DNA of 64,000 nucleotides from Candidatus Protoclostridium gallicola (GTDB taxonomy: Bacteria > Bacillota > Clostridia > Christensenellales > Pumilibacteraceae), in assembly GCA_904387375.1 (NCBI GenBank), contig CAJFLE010000001.1, forward strand, positions 124,001 through 188,000. The letters run 5' to 3'. A program made the position numbers and the translations under genes. The notes beneath the pieces were generated by a model. That model saw nothing but the letters and a program-made list of their open reading frames with translations. It was not told where the DNA came from and did not search any database. This document shows positions 54,324 through 63,305 of the stretch, piece after piece. Position 1 is the stretch's first letter. Every line of letters begins with the position of its first letter.

Positions 54324-54678
54324 TAAATTCAAAGGCTCGTCCGGGGAACGGATTGCGGAAGAGTATCTGAAAAAAGAAGGATACGACATTCTTGCCAGGA
54401 ATTTCCGTACTCGGCTGGGCGAAATAGATATAGTGGCGTCCAAGGGCGAATATCTGGTGTTCGTCGAAGTGAAAGCCAGGAAGAGCGAGGCTTACGGCTT
54501 TCCTTCGGAATCGGTCACCTATGCCAAACAGCGTAAAATTTCCATGGTTGCAAGCCAGTACATAAAACTGAATATGTATTTCGGCGCAGCCGTCAGATTC
54601 GACGTCATCGAAGTGTATCTGACAGAGGGTCGTATAAACCATATAGAAAACGCATTCGACAGTTATCTGAAATATTGA
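54310..54678 (+). CDS. yraN: YraN family protein (UPF0102)
   Basis: 122 residues. Restriction-endonuclease-like fold of unproven function; the GEIDIVASKGEYLVFVEVKARKS core near 37 contains the nuclease-like E, D, ExK residues. GSSGERIAEEYLKKEGYDILARNFRTRLGE precedes it, the family N-terminus. The rnhB-yraN pairing is common in Firmicutes and hints at a DNA-processing role. The ATG lies inside rnhB. Confidence 0.94.
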   Translation: MSDLNKFKGSSGERIAEEYLKKEGYDILARNFRTRLGEIDIVASKGEYLVFVEVKARKSEAYGFPSESVTYAKQRKISMVASQYIKLNMYFGAAVRFDVIEVYLTEGRINHIENAFDSYLKY

Positions 54679-54679
54679 T

Positions 54680-55696
54680 ATGTCGCGCCGCGCTTCCGTC
54701 GCATATACAGATAATATGTCCGAAGCGCACATAAATCTTGCCGCCGTGCGGCGCAATGCGAAAAAAATCACGAAAACGGCTCCGCTGATTGCCGTAGTCA
54801 AAGCGGACGCATACGGGCACGGCGCCGTTGCCGTGTGCGGTGCGCTATCCGATACGGCTTCGGCATTCGCCGTCGCGACGGTTGCGGAGGCCGCGGAACT
54901 GATTGCCGCGGGAATTAAACTTCCCGTGCTCGTGCTCGGAAAATCGCACTGCGTGCTGCCGGCGCCCAACGTCGTTTATTCGGTGTCGTCTTTTGCCGAA
55001 ATCGACAGGCTGTGCAGGCTGTCCGCCCCCGGGCTGGCAGTGAAAGTGAATACCGGAATGAACCGGTACGGCTGCGCGCCGTCCGATGCCGCAAAACTTG
55101 CCGCTTATGCGCGGGAACGCGGCGTGTTGCATTCGGTATACTCCCATCTGCGCGCGCCGGAGGACAGAGGACTGTCCGAAAAACAGCTGGCAGTATTCTC
55201 GGCCGCTACTAAGGGTATCCGCGCGCCGCGGCATCTGATCGCGAGCGGCGGAATCGCTCTCGGCAGGGATTACTTATTCGATTATGCCCGCTGCGGAATA
55301 GCGCTTTACGGCGGAATCGAGGGATTCGAGCAGGCAATGACGGTTACCGCTCCCATTGCGGAACTGCGCGATGTTCCGCCGGGCGAAGGCTGCGGCTACG
55401 GCAGCGCCGTGTTCGGAGACGGCGCCCGCGTAGCGGTGATCGAGATCGGCTATGCGGACGGGTTCAGACGGCTGACCGGTCCCAGGTTCGTGGCCATAGG
55501 CGGTATCGAATGTCCCGTCGTCGCGGTGTGCATGGATGTATCTTTATCCGTCGTTCCGCCCTGCGTGACCGCGGACGATACCGTTGAAATTACCGGCCGG
55601 AATATGCCGATAGGCAGACTTGCGCGCTCGTACGGCACAATTCCGTACGAAGTAATGACTTCGTTCGGCGCGCGCGTAACGAGGAAATATGGATAA
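54680..55696 (+). CDS. alr: Alanine racemase
   Basis: 338 residues from ATG 54680; an ATG at 54716 (MSEAHINLAAVRRN) is also possible and would trim 12 non-conserved residues. PLP enzyme that makes D-alanine for peptidoglycan. The PLP lysine is in VVKADAYGHG (K41 with the first start). The second catalytic residue is the tyrosine in GCGYGSAVF near 235; IGYADGFRRLTGPRF near 255 and CMDVSLSVV near 282 are also typical. A little shorter than most (about 360-390). Overlaps the next gene by 8 bases. Confidence 0.93.
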   Translation: MSRRASVAYTDNMSEAHINLAAVRRNAKKITKTAPLIAVVKADAYGHGAVAVCGALSDTASAFAVATVAEAAELIAAGIKLPVLVLGKSHCVLPAPNVVYSVSSFAEIDRLCRLSAPGLAVKVNTGMNRYGCAPSDAAKLAAYARERGVLHSVYSHLRAPEDRGLSEKQLAVFSAATKGIRAPRHLIASGGIALGRDYLFDYARCGIALYGGIEGFEQAMTVTAPIAELRDVPPGEGCGYGSAVFGDGARVAVIEIGYADGFRRLTGPRFVAIGGIECPVVAVCMDVSLSVVPPCVTADDTVEITGRNMPIGRLARSYGTIPYEVMTSFGARVTRKYG

Positions 55697-56177
55697 AAAC
55701 GAAATCCGGACAATGTACAAGCGCGCCCGCCGCGAGGTGACGGAACGCGAGGAAAAGGAAAAACTGATCGCGGACAAGCTGATCGCAAAACTCGGCAGCG
55801 CAAAAACGGTATTCTGCTACGAGTCTATAGGCGGCGAGGTCTCGACAAAGGAGATCATTGCCCGGATCTCCGGGTTCGCGCGGGTTTACGTGCCCGAGGT
55901 GTGCGGCAAAGAGATGTTTGCTGTCGCGGAAGGAAGCGGCGGCAAGGAGTATGCCGACGGGCCGTGCGACGTCACCGTCGTTCCGCTTATCGCGTTCGAT
56001 AAGACACTGAACCGGATCGGGTTCGGCGGAGGCTACTACGACAGATATCTCGGGGCAAACGATACGATTGCTATCGGCATTGCGTTCGATGAGCAGGAGT
56101 GCGGAGTCTTCGAAAAAGAGGATACCGATATTCCTCTCGACATGATCGTTACTCCGACGAGGATACTTGAAAAGTGA
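55689..56177 (+). CDS. 5-formyltetrahydrofolate cyclo-ligase
   Basis: 162 residues. Converts 5-formyl-THF to 5,10-methenyl-THF with ATP, rescuing a dead-end folate. The nucleotide-binding end RIGFGGGYYDRYL near 104 is the family signature, and the start MDKNEIRTMYKRARREVT is typical. Somewhat short compared with about 180-190 residues elsewhere. The stop overlaps the rsmD GTG. The rnhB-to-coaD stretch appears to be one operon. Confidence 0.92.
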   Translation: MDKNEIRTMYKRARREVTEREEKEKLIADKLIAKLGSAKTVFCYESIGGEVSTKEIIARISGFARVYVPEVCGKEMFAVAEGSGGKEYADGPCDVTVVPLIAFDKTLNRIGFGGGYYDRYLGANDTIAIGIAFDEQECGVFEKEDTDIPLDMIVTPTRILEK

Positions 56178-56716
56178 GAATAATTGCAGGAAAATTCAGA
56201 GGCAAGCGGCTGTTTTCTCCCGAAGGAGAAGGCACAAGGCCGACGTCGGACAAGGTCAGGGAAAGCGTGTTCGGCATTCTCGCCTCGCGCGGAGAAATCG
56301 GCGGGCGGGTGCTGGATCTTTTTGCCGGCACCGGCGCGCTGGGACTGGAAGCGCTCAGCCGCGGCGCCGATACCGCCGTTTTCGTGGACAAGAGTCCGGC
56401 AGCGGCAAAGATAATTAGAAAGAATATCGCGCTTACCGGTGCGGACGCGGAAGTTTACAACACCGACTGGAAAGTGGCGGTGCGTAAGCTGACGGGTCGT
56501 TTCGATCTGATCTTTCTCGATCCGCCGTATGCGCTGGGCGCGGAGACGGACGTTGTGGCGGCTATAGACGAAAGGGATCTGCTTGCGGAAGGCGGCGTTA
56601 TAGTCGTGGAGCACGACGCGCGAAACGATTTTACTGCCGCTGAAAGTTTTACCGCCGACAGGCGGACGTATCGCGGCACTTCCGTGACGTTTCTGCGGCG
56701 CAGGGAGGAGATATGA
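56174..56716 (+). CDS. rsmD: 16S rRNA (guanine966-N2)-methyltransferase RsmD
   Basis: 180 residues from a GTG start (MRIIAGKFRGKRL), overlapping the previous stop by 4 bases. Methyltransferase motifs: RPTSDKVRESVFGIL near 17, VLDLFAGTGALGLEALSRGA near 43 and the catalytic FLDPPYA near 116. rsmD-coaD is a conserved pair; coaD overlaps by 4 bases. Confidence 0.96.
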   Translation: MRIIAGKFRGKRLFSPEGEGTRPTSDKVRESVFGILASRGEIGGRVLDLFAGTGALGLEALSRGADTAVFVDKSPAAAKIIRKNIALTGADAEVYNTDWKVAVRKLTGRFDLIFLDPPYALGAETDVVAAIDERDLLAEGGVIVVEHDARNDFTAAESFTADRRTYRGTSVTFLRRREEI

Positions 56717-57192
56717 ACGAAAACGTATGTGTTTTTCCCGGTTCGTTCAATCCGTTCACCCTGGGACATCGGCACCTCGCCGAACTCGCGCTGGAAAAGT
56801 ACGACAAAGTAATAATAGCCGTTGCGGGCGAAACGTATAAGGGCGATATGCTCGGCGCCGACAAACGCGTGAAAATCGCGCGCGAATCGCTTGCCAACGA
56901 CGCGCGCTTTGATGTAAAATATTTCAGCGGTATGCTGACCGATTTTCTTGCCGAGACGGGTTGTTTCAATGTGGTAAGAGGCTACCGCGACGAAAAAGAC
57001 TACGAATACGAAAAAGAGCTGGAACGGATATACGTGTCGATGGACAGACGCGTAAACTTCGTATTGCTGAGGTCTGCCATGGCCGATATTTCTTCGGAAA
57101 AGGTGCGGCGGGCGGCCGCGGCGGGCGGATCTCTGGACGGACTCGTGGCGCCGGGAGCGACGGACGATATACGGAAATACTACGGAAAATAA
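56713..57192 (+). CDS. coaD: Phosphopantetheine adenylyltransferase
   Basis: 159 residues. Penultimate step of CoA synthesis. The nucleotidyltransferase motif GSFNPFTLGH is at residues 9-18 (second His of the TxGH motif) and the second ATP motif ISSEKVRR near 124. RGYRDEKDYEYE near 90 is the substrate segment. ATGA overlap with rsmD. Completes the CoA genes seen here with coaBC. Confidence 0.97.
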   Translation: MNENVCVFPGSFNPFTLGHRHLAELALEKYDKVIIAVAGETYKGDMLGADKRVKIARESLANDARFDVKYFSGMLTDFLAETGCFNVVRGYRDEKDYEYEKELERIYVSMDRRVNFVLLRSAMADISSEKVRRAAAAGGSLDGLVAPGATDDIRKYYGK

Positions 57193-57216
57193 TTTTTTTA
57201 AGAGAGATATACTGCG

Positions 57217-58242
57217 ATGTTTGAAAAAATCAAGAAGGTAATGAGCGCCGAAGAGGCCGCAGCCGCTATTCCCATGACCGAAGATCTGATAAAGATCAAG
57301 GCGGCGCGCGATGCGGAACTCAAAGCGATTATCGACGGCACTGACAGCAGAAAGGTCATAATAATCGGCCCGTGCAGCGCTGACAACGAGGACGCGGTCA
57401 TCGACTACGTCACGCGTCTCGCAAAACTTGCGGAAGAAGTCAAAGACAAATTCATGCTTATGCCGCGCATTTATACGGGAAAGCCGCGCACCAAGGGCGA
57501 GGGGTACAAGGGAATGATGCATTCGCCCGATCCGCACTCCAAAAGCACCGACATTGAGAGCGGAATACTGCATCTCCGACATATGCACATCCGGGCCATA
57601 CGCGAGAGCGGACTTACCGCGGCCGACGAAATGCTGTATCCCGACAATCTCGATTATGTGCTCGATATTCTGTCGTATATAGCCGTCGGCGCGCGTTCGT
57701 GCGAAAACCAGCAGCACAGACTAGTTGCCAGCGGAATAGACGTGCCCGTAGGCATAAAAAATCCCATGAACGGCAGCTTCGGAGTGACTCTCAACTCCAT
57801 ATACGCCGCGCAGATTTCCAACGAATTCAAGTACGGCGGATATCAGGTCAAGACTTCGGGCAATAAGTACGCGCATGCGGTGCTCCGCGGCAGTGTGAAC
57901 GTTCACGGCAACAATATGCCCAACTATCATTACGAGGACGTTATCAGATTCCGCGAAATGTATATTCAGCAGCGGCTTGCCAATCCCGCGATTATCATCG
58001 ATACCAACCACTCGAACAGCGGAAAAAATCCGTTCGAGCAGATACGGATCGCCAAAGAAATATTCGGAAATATGCGTTACGGCGATTTCAGAAGCATCGT
58101 CAAAGGTCTGCTTATAGAGAGTTACATCAAGGACGGCAATCAGGGCGTCGACGGCTGCGAATACGGCAAATCTGTTACCGACGCCTGCCTCGGATGGGAA
58201 AAGTCGGAAGCGCTTATAAAAGATCTCGCGGCGATGATTTAA
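57217..58242 (+). CDS. 3-deoxy-7-phosphoheptulonate synthase, AroG/F/H type
   Basis: 341 residues. First step of the shikimate pathway: PEP + erythrose 4-phosphate. It is the type I-alpha (enterobacterial AroFGH) kind: IIGPCSADNEDAVIDY near 50 (metal-ligand Cys), MPRIYTGKPRTKGEGYKG near 86, GARSCENQQHR near 158, GIKNPMNGSFGV near 182 and IIDTNHSNSGKNP near 258 (metal-ligand His). Such enzymes are feedback-inhibited by aromatic amino acids, but the inhibitor cannot be assigned. No other shikimate gene is nearby. Its stop overlaps the stop of the convergent tmcAL. Confidence 0.95.
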   Translation: MFEKIKKVMSAEEAAAAIPMTEDLIKIKAARDAELKAIIDGTDSRKVIIIGPCSADNEDAVIDYVTRLAKLAEEVKDKFMLMPRIYTGKPRTKGEGYKGMMHSPDPHSKSTDIESGILHLRHMHIRAIRESGLTAADEMLYPDNLDYVLDILSYIAVGARSCENQQHRLVASGIDVPVGIKNPMNGSFGVTLNSIYAAQISNEFKYGGYQVKTSGNKYAHAVLRGSVNVHGNNMPNYHYEDVIRFREMYIQQRLANPAIIIDTNHSNSGKNPFEQIRIAKEIFGNMRYGDFRSIVKGLLIESYIKDGNQGVDGCEYGKSVTDACLGWEKSEALIKDLAAMI

Positions 58243-59420
58243 TCTGCGGTTATGAGCCGACGGCGGAACTTTGCCGGCCGATGGGTGATCAGCGAATATA
58301 TATCGGAAGCGCGCTTTTCCGCTTCGTAGCAGGGAAGCCAATGTGCCGGGATTGCCGACTCCGAACGAACATCGGTAATGATATTCTGAGGCAGCAGTCC
58401 GAGAATATCTCTCGCTCCGCGGCGCACTCCTATCAGGCGCGCGCAGTTATAGCCGGACGCCTGCATCTCTTTCGTGATGCGGAGCAGATTTTGCAGGCAT
58501 ATTCTCATTATTCTGCCGCGCGTAAAACGCGACGTGGGAACGGAAAACATAAAATCGTCGAAGCTTGCGGAAGAATCCGCAAGCTTTTTGATTTTTACCG
58601 AAAATCCTTCCGCGCAGTCGGGCGTATCCTCTATACGCTCCGCTGCGGAATCCCTGAGCGCCGCAAGTATAAGCGCGCCGAACTCATCGCTTCGCACGAA
58701 ATGTTCTTTGCGCTCGCGCCTGAGTACTTCGAACGACTTTGCTGGCATGGCAGCGCTTACGGTGTCGTCGTCCAAAATTTTTCTTATGGCGCTGGCCGAC
58801 GAAAACGTTCCCGAAAACGATTCGGAAATGTCGCCGCCGGCGCGTTTTATGGTTACGAAATCCATATCGGATCGCGTTTCGACGATCGCTTTGCGGTAGG
58901 ATACGGCAAGTATATTGTTCGGTTTCGAGAGCATTGCGCGTACCGATTCTCCGTCCGCACCTTGCCCGGCGGCAGTCGCGGCGGTCGCCTCGGTTACGGC
59001 ACGTCCGTACGACAGTCCGCTGTCCAGGCAGGCGCGCAGCGCGCTTTTATATGTTTCCGGTTCTTCTGCTCTGATATGCGCCGCGATATCGATAAGTTCG
59101 CCGTTATCCGATTCGGCGCCGCATACAAGCGTATCGACGGGCAGCGTACGGAGTATATTTACGGCCCCCGAAGCAAACTTATCGGCCGCCGCCACCGCGT
59201 ATACCACGGGCAGCTCGATAACGGCGTCGGCGCCGCAGGCGAGTGCGCATTCGGCGCGCGAGTACGCGTCGGTCACTGCCGGCGTGCCGCGCTGAACAAA
59301 ATGTCCGCTCATGAGTGCGATGAGTCTGTCCGCGCCCGTTGCTTCGCGCGCCTTTTCGAAGATATACCGATGTCCGTTGTGCAGCGGATTCAGTTCGCAT
59401 ATTACCGCACAGATTTTCAT
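58239..59420 (-). CDS. tmcAL: tRNA(Met) cytidine acetate ligase TmcAL (YlbM)
   Basis: 393 residues, minus strand. Uses acetate and ATP to make N4-acetylcytidine at C34 of elongator tRNA-Met. The nucleotidyltransferase motif is NPLHNGH at residues 11-17, with LIALMSGHFVQRG near 33 and the family segment FSSASAIRKIL near 211. CGGAG precedes the ATG at 59420. In clostridia tmcAL usually lies between coaD and pta-ackA in the same direction; here it is inverted. An acetate-using enzyme next to acetate-making pta-ackA is suggestive. Confidence 0.95.
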   Translation of the reverse strand: MKICAVICELNPLHNGHRYIFEKAREATGADRLIALMSGHFVQRGTPAVTDAYSRAECALACGADAVIELPVVYAVAAADKFASGAVNILRTLPVDTLVCGAESDNGELIDIAAHIRAEEPETYKSALRACLDSGLSYGRAVTEATAATAAGQGADGESVRAMLSKPNNILAVSYRKAIVETRSDMDFVTIKRAGGDISESFSGTFSSASAIRKILDDDTVSAAMPAKSFEVLRRERKEHFVRSDEFGALILAALRDSAAERIEDTPDCAEGFSVKIKKLADSSASFDDFMFSVPTSRFTRGRIMRICLQNLLRITKEMQASGYNCARLIGVRRGARDILGLLPQNIITDVRSESAIPAHWLPCYEAEKRASDIYSLITHRPAKFRRRLITAD

Positions 59421-59448
59421 TATTTTCTCCGGGATATTGCAAAATCAA

Positions 59449-59477
59449 TTTACTTTTAAGATATTTTGTTTTATAAT
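59449..59477 (+). promoter_or_regulatory. Promoter of pta-ackA
   Basis: TTTACT at 59449-59454, 17-base spacer, TATAAT at 59472-59477. It gives a leader of about 40 bases. Confidence 0.6.
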
Positions 59478-59522
59478 TACTATATCATAAAATCCCATGA
59501 AATTCAAGGAGATTTAATTAAA

Positions 59523-60539
59523 ATGGCAAGTATGCTCGAACGCATCAAGAAAAACGCCGCCGCCGTCGGAAAGAAGATAGTGCTTTGCGAGGGCGAGGAC
59601 AGGCGCGTTATCGAAGCTGCGGCGCAGATCACCAGGGAAGGCATTGCCGAGATAGTTCTGGTGGGGAATGCTGATGAGTGCGCGAAAGTCGCGCCCGACG
59701 TGGATCTTACCGGCGTTACGCTGATAGATCCTCTTACAAGCGATAAGACGGAATATTATGCGAATATTCTTTACGAGGCACGTAAAAACAAGGGTATGAC
59801 GCCCGAGCTGGCACGTGAAGCGGCAAAAGATCGCACGATGTTCGGCGCGCTTATGCTCAAGGCCGGGGACGTGGACGGCTATGTGTCGGGTGCCTGCCAC
59901 TCGACGGCCAATACGCTTCGCCCCGGATTGCAGGTAATAAAGACAGCGCCGGATACCAACATAGTGTCCAGCTGTTTCATCATGATAGCGCCCGAGGGCG
60001 GTAATCAGTATTGCAAGGACGGCGTATTCGTATTTGCCGACTGCGCTCTCAATATCTGCCCGACGGCTGAGCAGCTTGCCGAAATCGCGGTGACTTCCGC
60101 AAATACGGCTAAAACGATCGCCGGCATAGAACCCAGGGTGGCGATGCTTTCGTTCTCGACGAAGGGATCGGGCAACGACGCCAAGTTCACGAATACCGTT
60201 GCAAAAATGCAGAAGGCCACGGAGCTTGCCAAGGAAATGGCTCCCGATCTTAAACTGGACGGCGAATTCCAGTTCGACGCGGCGCTCGTGCCGAAGGTTG
60301 CGGCCATAAAGGCTCCTGGCAGCGATATAGCCGGAAGCGCAAACGTGTTTATTTTCCCGGATATCAACGCCGGAAACATAGGATACAAGATCGCGGAAAG
60401 ACTGGGCGGATTTATTGCAGTAGGACCTATATGCCAGGGATTTGCCAAGCCGCTAAACGATCTGTCGCGCGGCTGCTGCACGGAGGATATCGTGCTTGCC
60501 GTCGCGGTTACCGCGCTGCAGGCCGGATCGTCGAAATAA
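59523..60539 (+). CDS. pta: Phosphate acetyltransferase
   Basis: 338 residues from ATG 59523, with AAGGAG 12 bases upstream; a longer start would begin inside the promoter. Converts acetyl-CoA and phosphate to acetyl phosphate. The short (non-P-loop) Pta type: VLCEGEDRRVIEAA near 19, DGYVSGACHSTANTLRPGLQ near 118, SFSTKGSGN near 212 and GPICQGFAKPLNDLSRGC near 301. Works with ackA 18 bases downstream to make ATP and acetate. Confidence 0.97.
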   Translation: MASMLERIKKNAAAVGKKIVLCEGEDRRVIEAAAQITREGIAEIVLVGNADECAKVAPDVDLTGVTLIDPLTSDKTEYYANILYEARKNKGMTPELAREAAKDRTMFGALMLKAGDVDGYVSGACHSTANTLRPGLQVIKTAPDTNIVSSCFIMIAPEGGNQYCKDGVFVFADCALNICPTAEQLAEIAVTSANTAKTIAGIEPRVAMLSFSTKGSGNDAKFTNTVAKMQKATELAKEMAPDLKLDGEFQFDAALVPKVAAIKAPGSDIAGSANVFIFPDINAGNIGYKIAERLGGFIAVGPICQGFAKPLNDLSRGCCTEDIVLAVAVTALQAGSSK

Positions 60540-60557
60540 ATACAAGGGGGATACGCA

Positions 60558-61757
60558 ATGAAAGTTCTTGTCATCAATTCTGGCAGTTCGTCGCTCAAAT
60601 ACCGCCTTATCGAAATGGAGAACGAAGAGGTTCTCGCAAAGGGCGTCGCCGATCGTATCGGCGTGGGAAATTCGTTTCTCAAGCATACGGGGAAAAAGAG
60701 CGTCGTAATCGATCAGGATATGCCCAATCACGAAGTCGCGGTGAAGGCGGTGCTTGCAGCGCTGACCAATCCGGAATACGGCGTCATAAAGGACGCGTCG
60801 GAAATCTCCGCAGTCGGACATCGCGCCGTCGCCGGCGGCGAGTACTTTACTCACAGCACGCTCGTTACCGATAAGGTGCGCGAGCAGATACGGGATATAA
60901 TCGAGCTCGCTCCGCTGCACATGCCGGCCTGCTTAATGGGTATAGACGCATGCCGCGAGGTTATGCCTTCGGTGCCTCACGTCGTAGTGTTCGATACGTC
61001 CTTCCATAGCACGATGCCGGACGTCGCCAAGCTGTACGGCATAGATTATACCGATTATCAGACGCTGAAAATCAGGCGGTACGGCGCGCACGGTACCAGT
61101 CACAAATACATATCCGAAGTTGCCGCAAAAATAATGGGCACGAAGAATTTCAAACTTATCGTGTGCCATCTCGGAAACGGCGCCAGCCTCTCCGCGGTCA
61201 AGGACGGCAAGTGCATGGACACTTCCATGGGATTCACTCCGCTCGAAGGTTTGATAATGGGAACGCGCAGCGGCGATATAGACCCGTCCGTAGTGCAGTA
61301 TCTTTGCAACAAAAAGGGCTGGGATATCAGCCAGGCCATAAACTACCTTAACAAAAATTGCGGCGTCAAGGGCATAAGCGGCGTAAGCAGCGATTTCCGT
61401 GACCTGACCGCTGCTGCGGAACAGGGCAACGCGCGCGCCCAGCTTGCGATCGATATGTTTGCGTATCGCGTCAAGAAATACATAGGTGCGTACGCCGCCG
61501 TAATGGACGGCGTGGATATGATTGTTTTCACGGCCGGCATAGGAGAACATACGCCCGAAGTGCGGGAACGCGTTCTGACCGGGCTGACTTACCTCGGAGT
61601 CGATTTCGATAATGAACTCAATTATAACTGCGAGGTTGGCGACGGAATCGAGCTGTCGACGAAAAAGTCCAAAGTCAAGGTATATATCATACCGACTGAC
61701 GAAGAAGTCGTCATTGCCCGCGAAACGCTCGCCGTCGCGAATTACTCCGCGAAATAA
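60558..61757 (+). CDS. ackA: Acetate kinase
   Basis: 399 residues. Makes acetate and ATP from acetyl phosphate. N-terminus MKVLVINSGSSSLKYRL, HRAVAGGEYF near 95, VFDTSFHSTMP near 145, YGAHGTSHKYIS near 175, HLGNGASL near 206 and FTAGIGEHTPEVRE near 323 are all present, including the catalytic His and Arg positions. AAGGGGGA precedes the ATG. Its stop overlaps the comF ATG by one base. Confidence 0.98.
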   Translation: MKVLVINSGSSSLKYRLIEMENEEVLAKGVADRIGVGNSFLKHTGKKSVVIDQDMPNHEVAVKAVLAALTNPEYGVIKDASEISAVGHRAVAGGEYFTHSTLVTDKVREQIRDIIELAPLHMPACLMGIDACREVMPSVPHVVVFDTSFHSTMPDVAKLYGIDYTDYQTLKIRRYGAHGTSHKYISEVAAKIMGTKNFKLIVCHLGNGASLSAVKDGKCMDTSMGFTPLEGLIMGTRSGDIDPSVVQYLCNKKGWDISQAINYLNKNCGVKGISGVSSDFRDLTAAAEQGNARAQLAIDMFAYRVKKYIGAYAAVMDGVDMIVFTAGIGEHTPEVRERVLTGLTYLGVDFDNELNYNCEVGDGIELSTKKSKVKVYIIPTDEEVVIARETLAVANYSAK

Positions 61758-62485
61758 TGAACATAGTAAGAAGAACAATAGCGAAGCTCGTCTATCCCGA
61801 CGGGCTTCGCTGCATATTATGCGGCGGTGAGCTGGACGGCGAATATCCGGACGGATATTGCCGCGCATGTTCTCCGAAGCGTGTTGCGCATTGCTGCGAA
61901 ATCTGCGGCACGACGCTGTCCGATCCGTACCGCAATTACTGCGACAGATGCCTGTACGGATACGATAAGCTGTATTTCGACGGCGCACGCGCGCCGTTTC
62001 CGTACGCCGATGAACACGTCAAAAACATAGTATGGCAGATAAAATACGGCGGGAAAAATTACCTTGCCGGCTATATGGCGGTTCCGATGGCTGAAGCGGT
62101 GAGAGCCGCCGGATGGCAGCCGGATATAATCACGTACGTACCGCTGCATAAGAAGCGGTTTAATGAGCGCGGATATAATCAGGCGGAATTGCTGGCCCGC
62201 AGCCTGGGAGAAATAATCGATGTACCTGTGATCGGAACCCTGGAGAAACTGACATATTCCAGAACCACAGCGACGGGGATGGGCAGGCAGGACAGGGAAG
62301 AAATGCTCCGCGGTTCTTTTGCGCTTACCGGAGCGGATATAAAAAACAAGACGGTATTGCTGACAGACGATGTGCTTACTTCGCGGGCTACGGCAAACGA
62401 ATGCGCGAAAATGCTGCGGCTCGGAAAAGCGAAACGAGTGTATGTAATCACTTATGCGACCAGTCGCGGAGACAAGGTATTATAA
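61757..62485 (+). CDS. comF: ComF family phosphoribosyltransferase-like protein
   Basis: 242 residues. ComF helps DNA uptake in competent Bacillus, but homologues occur widely without competence. N-terminal zinc finger (CILCGG, CRAC, CCEIC, CDRC; residues about 19-72) precedes a type I phosphoribosyltransferase domain whose PRPP loop VLLTDDVLTSRAT near 196 carries S-R where most have T-G. PLHKKRFNERGYNQAELLA near 128 is the family core. Following ackA directly, it may only be co-transcribed. Confidence 0.92.
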   Translation: MNIVRRTIAKLVYPDGLRCILCGGELDGEYPDGYCRACSPKRVAHCCEICGTTLSDPYRNYCDRCLYGYDKLYFDGARAPFPYADEHVKNIVWQIKYGGKNYLAGYMAVPMAEAVRAAGWQPDIITYVPLHKKRFNERGYNQAELLARSLGEIIDVPVIGTLEKLTYSRTTATGMGRQDREEMLRGSFALTGADIKNKTVLLTDDVLTSRATANECAKMLRLGKAKRVYVITYATSRGDKVL

Positions 62486-62551
62486 TAAAAAATGCTGAAA
62501 ATTCATATAAAATAACATATATTATGTTTAACATAGTATGAAAATTCAAAT
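62486..62551. repeat. AT-rich spacer with a 16-bp direct repeat
   Basis: TGAAAATTCATATAAA at 62496-62511 recurs as TGAAAATTCAAATAAA at 62539-62554 (one mismatch), 43 bases apart. Between them lie repeated ACATA/TATGT half-sites. No frame or promoter is convincing. Confidence 0.6.
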
Positions 62552-62584
62552 AAAGGCGAGCATTACGATATCTGCTCGCCTTTT
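62552..62584. terminator. Bidirectional terminator between comF and sigF
   Basis: 10-bp stem AAAGGCGAGC / GCTCGCCTTT with a 12-base loop. On the plus strand it ends TTTT; on the minus strand the stem uses the last codons of sigF and is followed by ATTTGAATTTTC. The sigF stop codon lies in the loop. Confidence 0.82.
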
Positions 62585-63297
62585 GAAAACTCGTTTTTCA
62601 TCATAGACAGTATCTTGTTTTCCAGCCTTGATACCTGTACCTGCGAAACGCCCATGACTCTGGCGACTTCGCATTGCGTCGAGCCGCGGAAGTATCTGAG
62701 TATGATTATTTTCTTGTCGCGCTCGGGTAGACCGTTTATCAGATCCCGGAGCAGTATTTTGTCGATATTGTCGTTTTCGTTATCGCCGGAAGATATGCGG
62801 TCAATAATCTGCTGGCTTTTTTCGTCGTCGCTGTTTTCGTAAATGGAAACGGGCATTTTCGCACTGTCGAGAATAAATACGACGTCGTGTTCGTCTATGC
62901 CGAAACGCTCGGAAATTTCCGTAACCGACGGCGCCTCCGCGTGCTCCTGTTTGTATTGCTCTATATAATTGTTGATTTTTGCGGCGTCGCTTTTGACCGA
63001 GCGCGAAACCTTGATATAACCGTCGTCGCGCAGATAGCGTTTGACTTCGCCCATTATCATAGGAACGGCGTATGTGGAAAATTTTACCTCGAAGTCGAAG
63101 GAAAAATTTTTGATGGCTTTGAGAAAGCCTATACACCCGAGCTGATACAGATCGTCGTATTCGATGCCTCTGCCTTTGAATCGTCTGATTATGCTTTTTA
63201 TAAGAGGCGAGTTTTCCGTGAGCAGAGTGGTTTTGGCTTCCTCGTCGCCGAGCTGTGCGCGTTTGATCAGTTTTGCAACTTCTTCCTGCTGAAGCAT
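62563..63297 (-). CDS. sigF: Forespore sigma factor SigF (SpoIIAC)
   Basis: 244 residues, minus strand. SigF is the first compartment-specific sigma factor of the forespore, held by SpoIIAB until SpoIIAA frees it. Region 2 shows YDDLYQLGCIGFLKAIKNF and FSTYAVPMIMGEVKRYLRDDG (core and -10 binding); region 3 follows; region 4 ends with TQCEVARVMGVSQVQVSRLENKIL (-35 recognition). The ISSERFG-like EISERFGIDEHDV segment lies in region 3. Order spoIIAA-spoIIAB-sigF and spacing (8 bases to spoIIAB) match the spoIIA operon. A terminator overlaps the last codons. Confidence 0.97.
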   Translation of the reverse strand: MLQQEEVAKLIKRAQLGDEEAKTTLLTENSPLIKSIIRRFKGRGIEYDDLYQLGCIGFLKAIKNFSFDFEVKFSTYAVPMIMGEVKRYLRDDGYIKVSRSVKSDAAKINNYIEQYKQEHAEAPSVTEISERFGIDEHDVVFILDSAKMPVSIYENSDDEKSQQIIDRISSGDNENDNIDKILLRDLINGLPERDKKIIILRYFRGSTQCEVARVMGVSQVQVSRLENKILSMMKNEFSKGEQIS

Positions 63298-63305
63298 CGA
63301 TTCTC

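Noticed and set aside
58194..59459. 421-residue plus-strand frame opposite tmcAL
   Set aside because: tmcAL is identified by its NPLHNGH motif and ribosome binding site; the opposite frame has neither.
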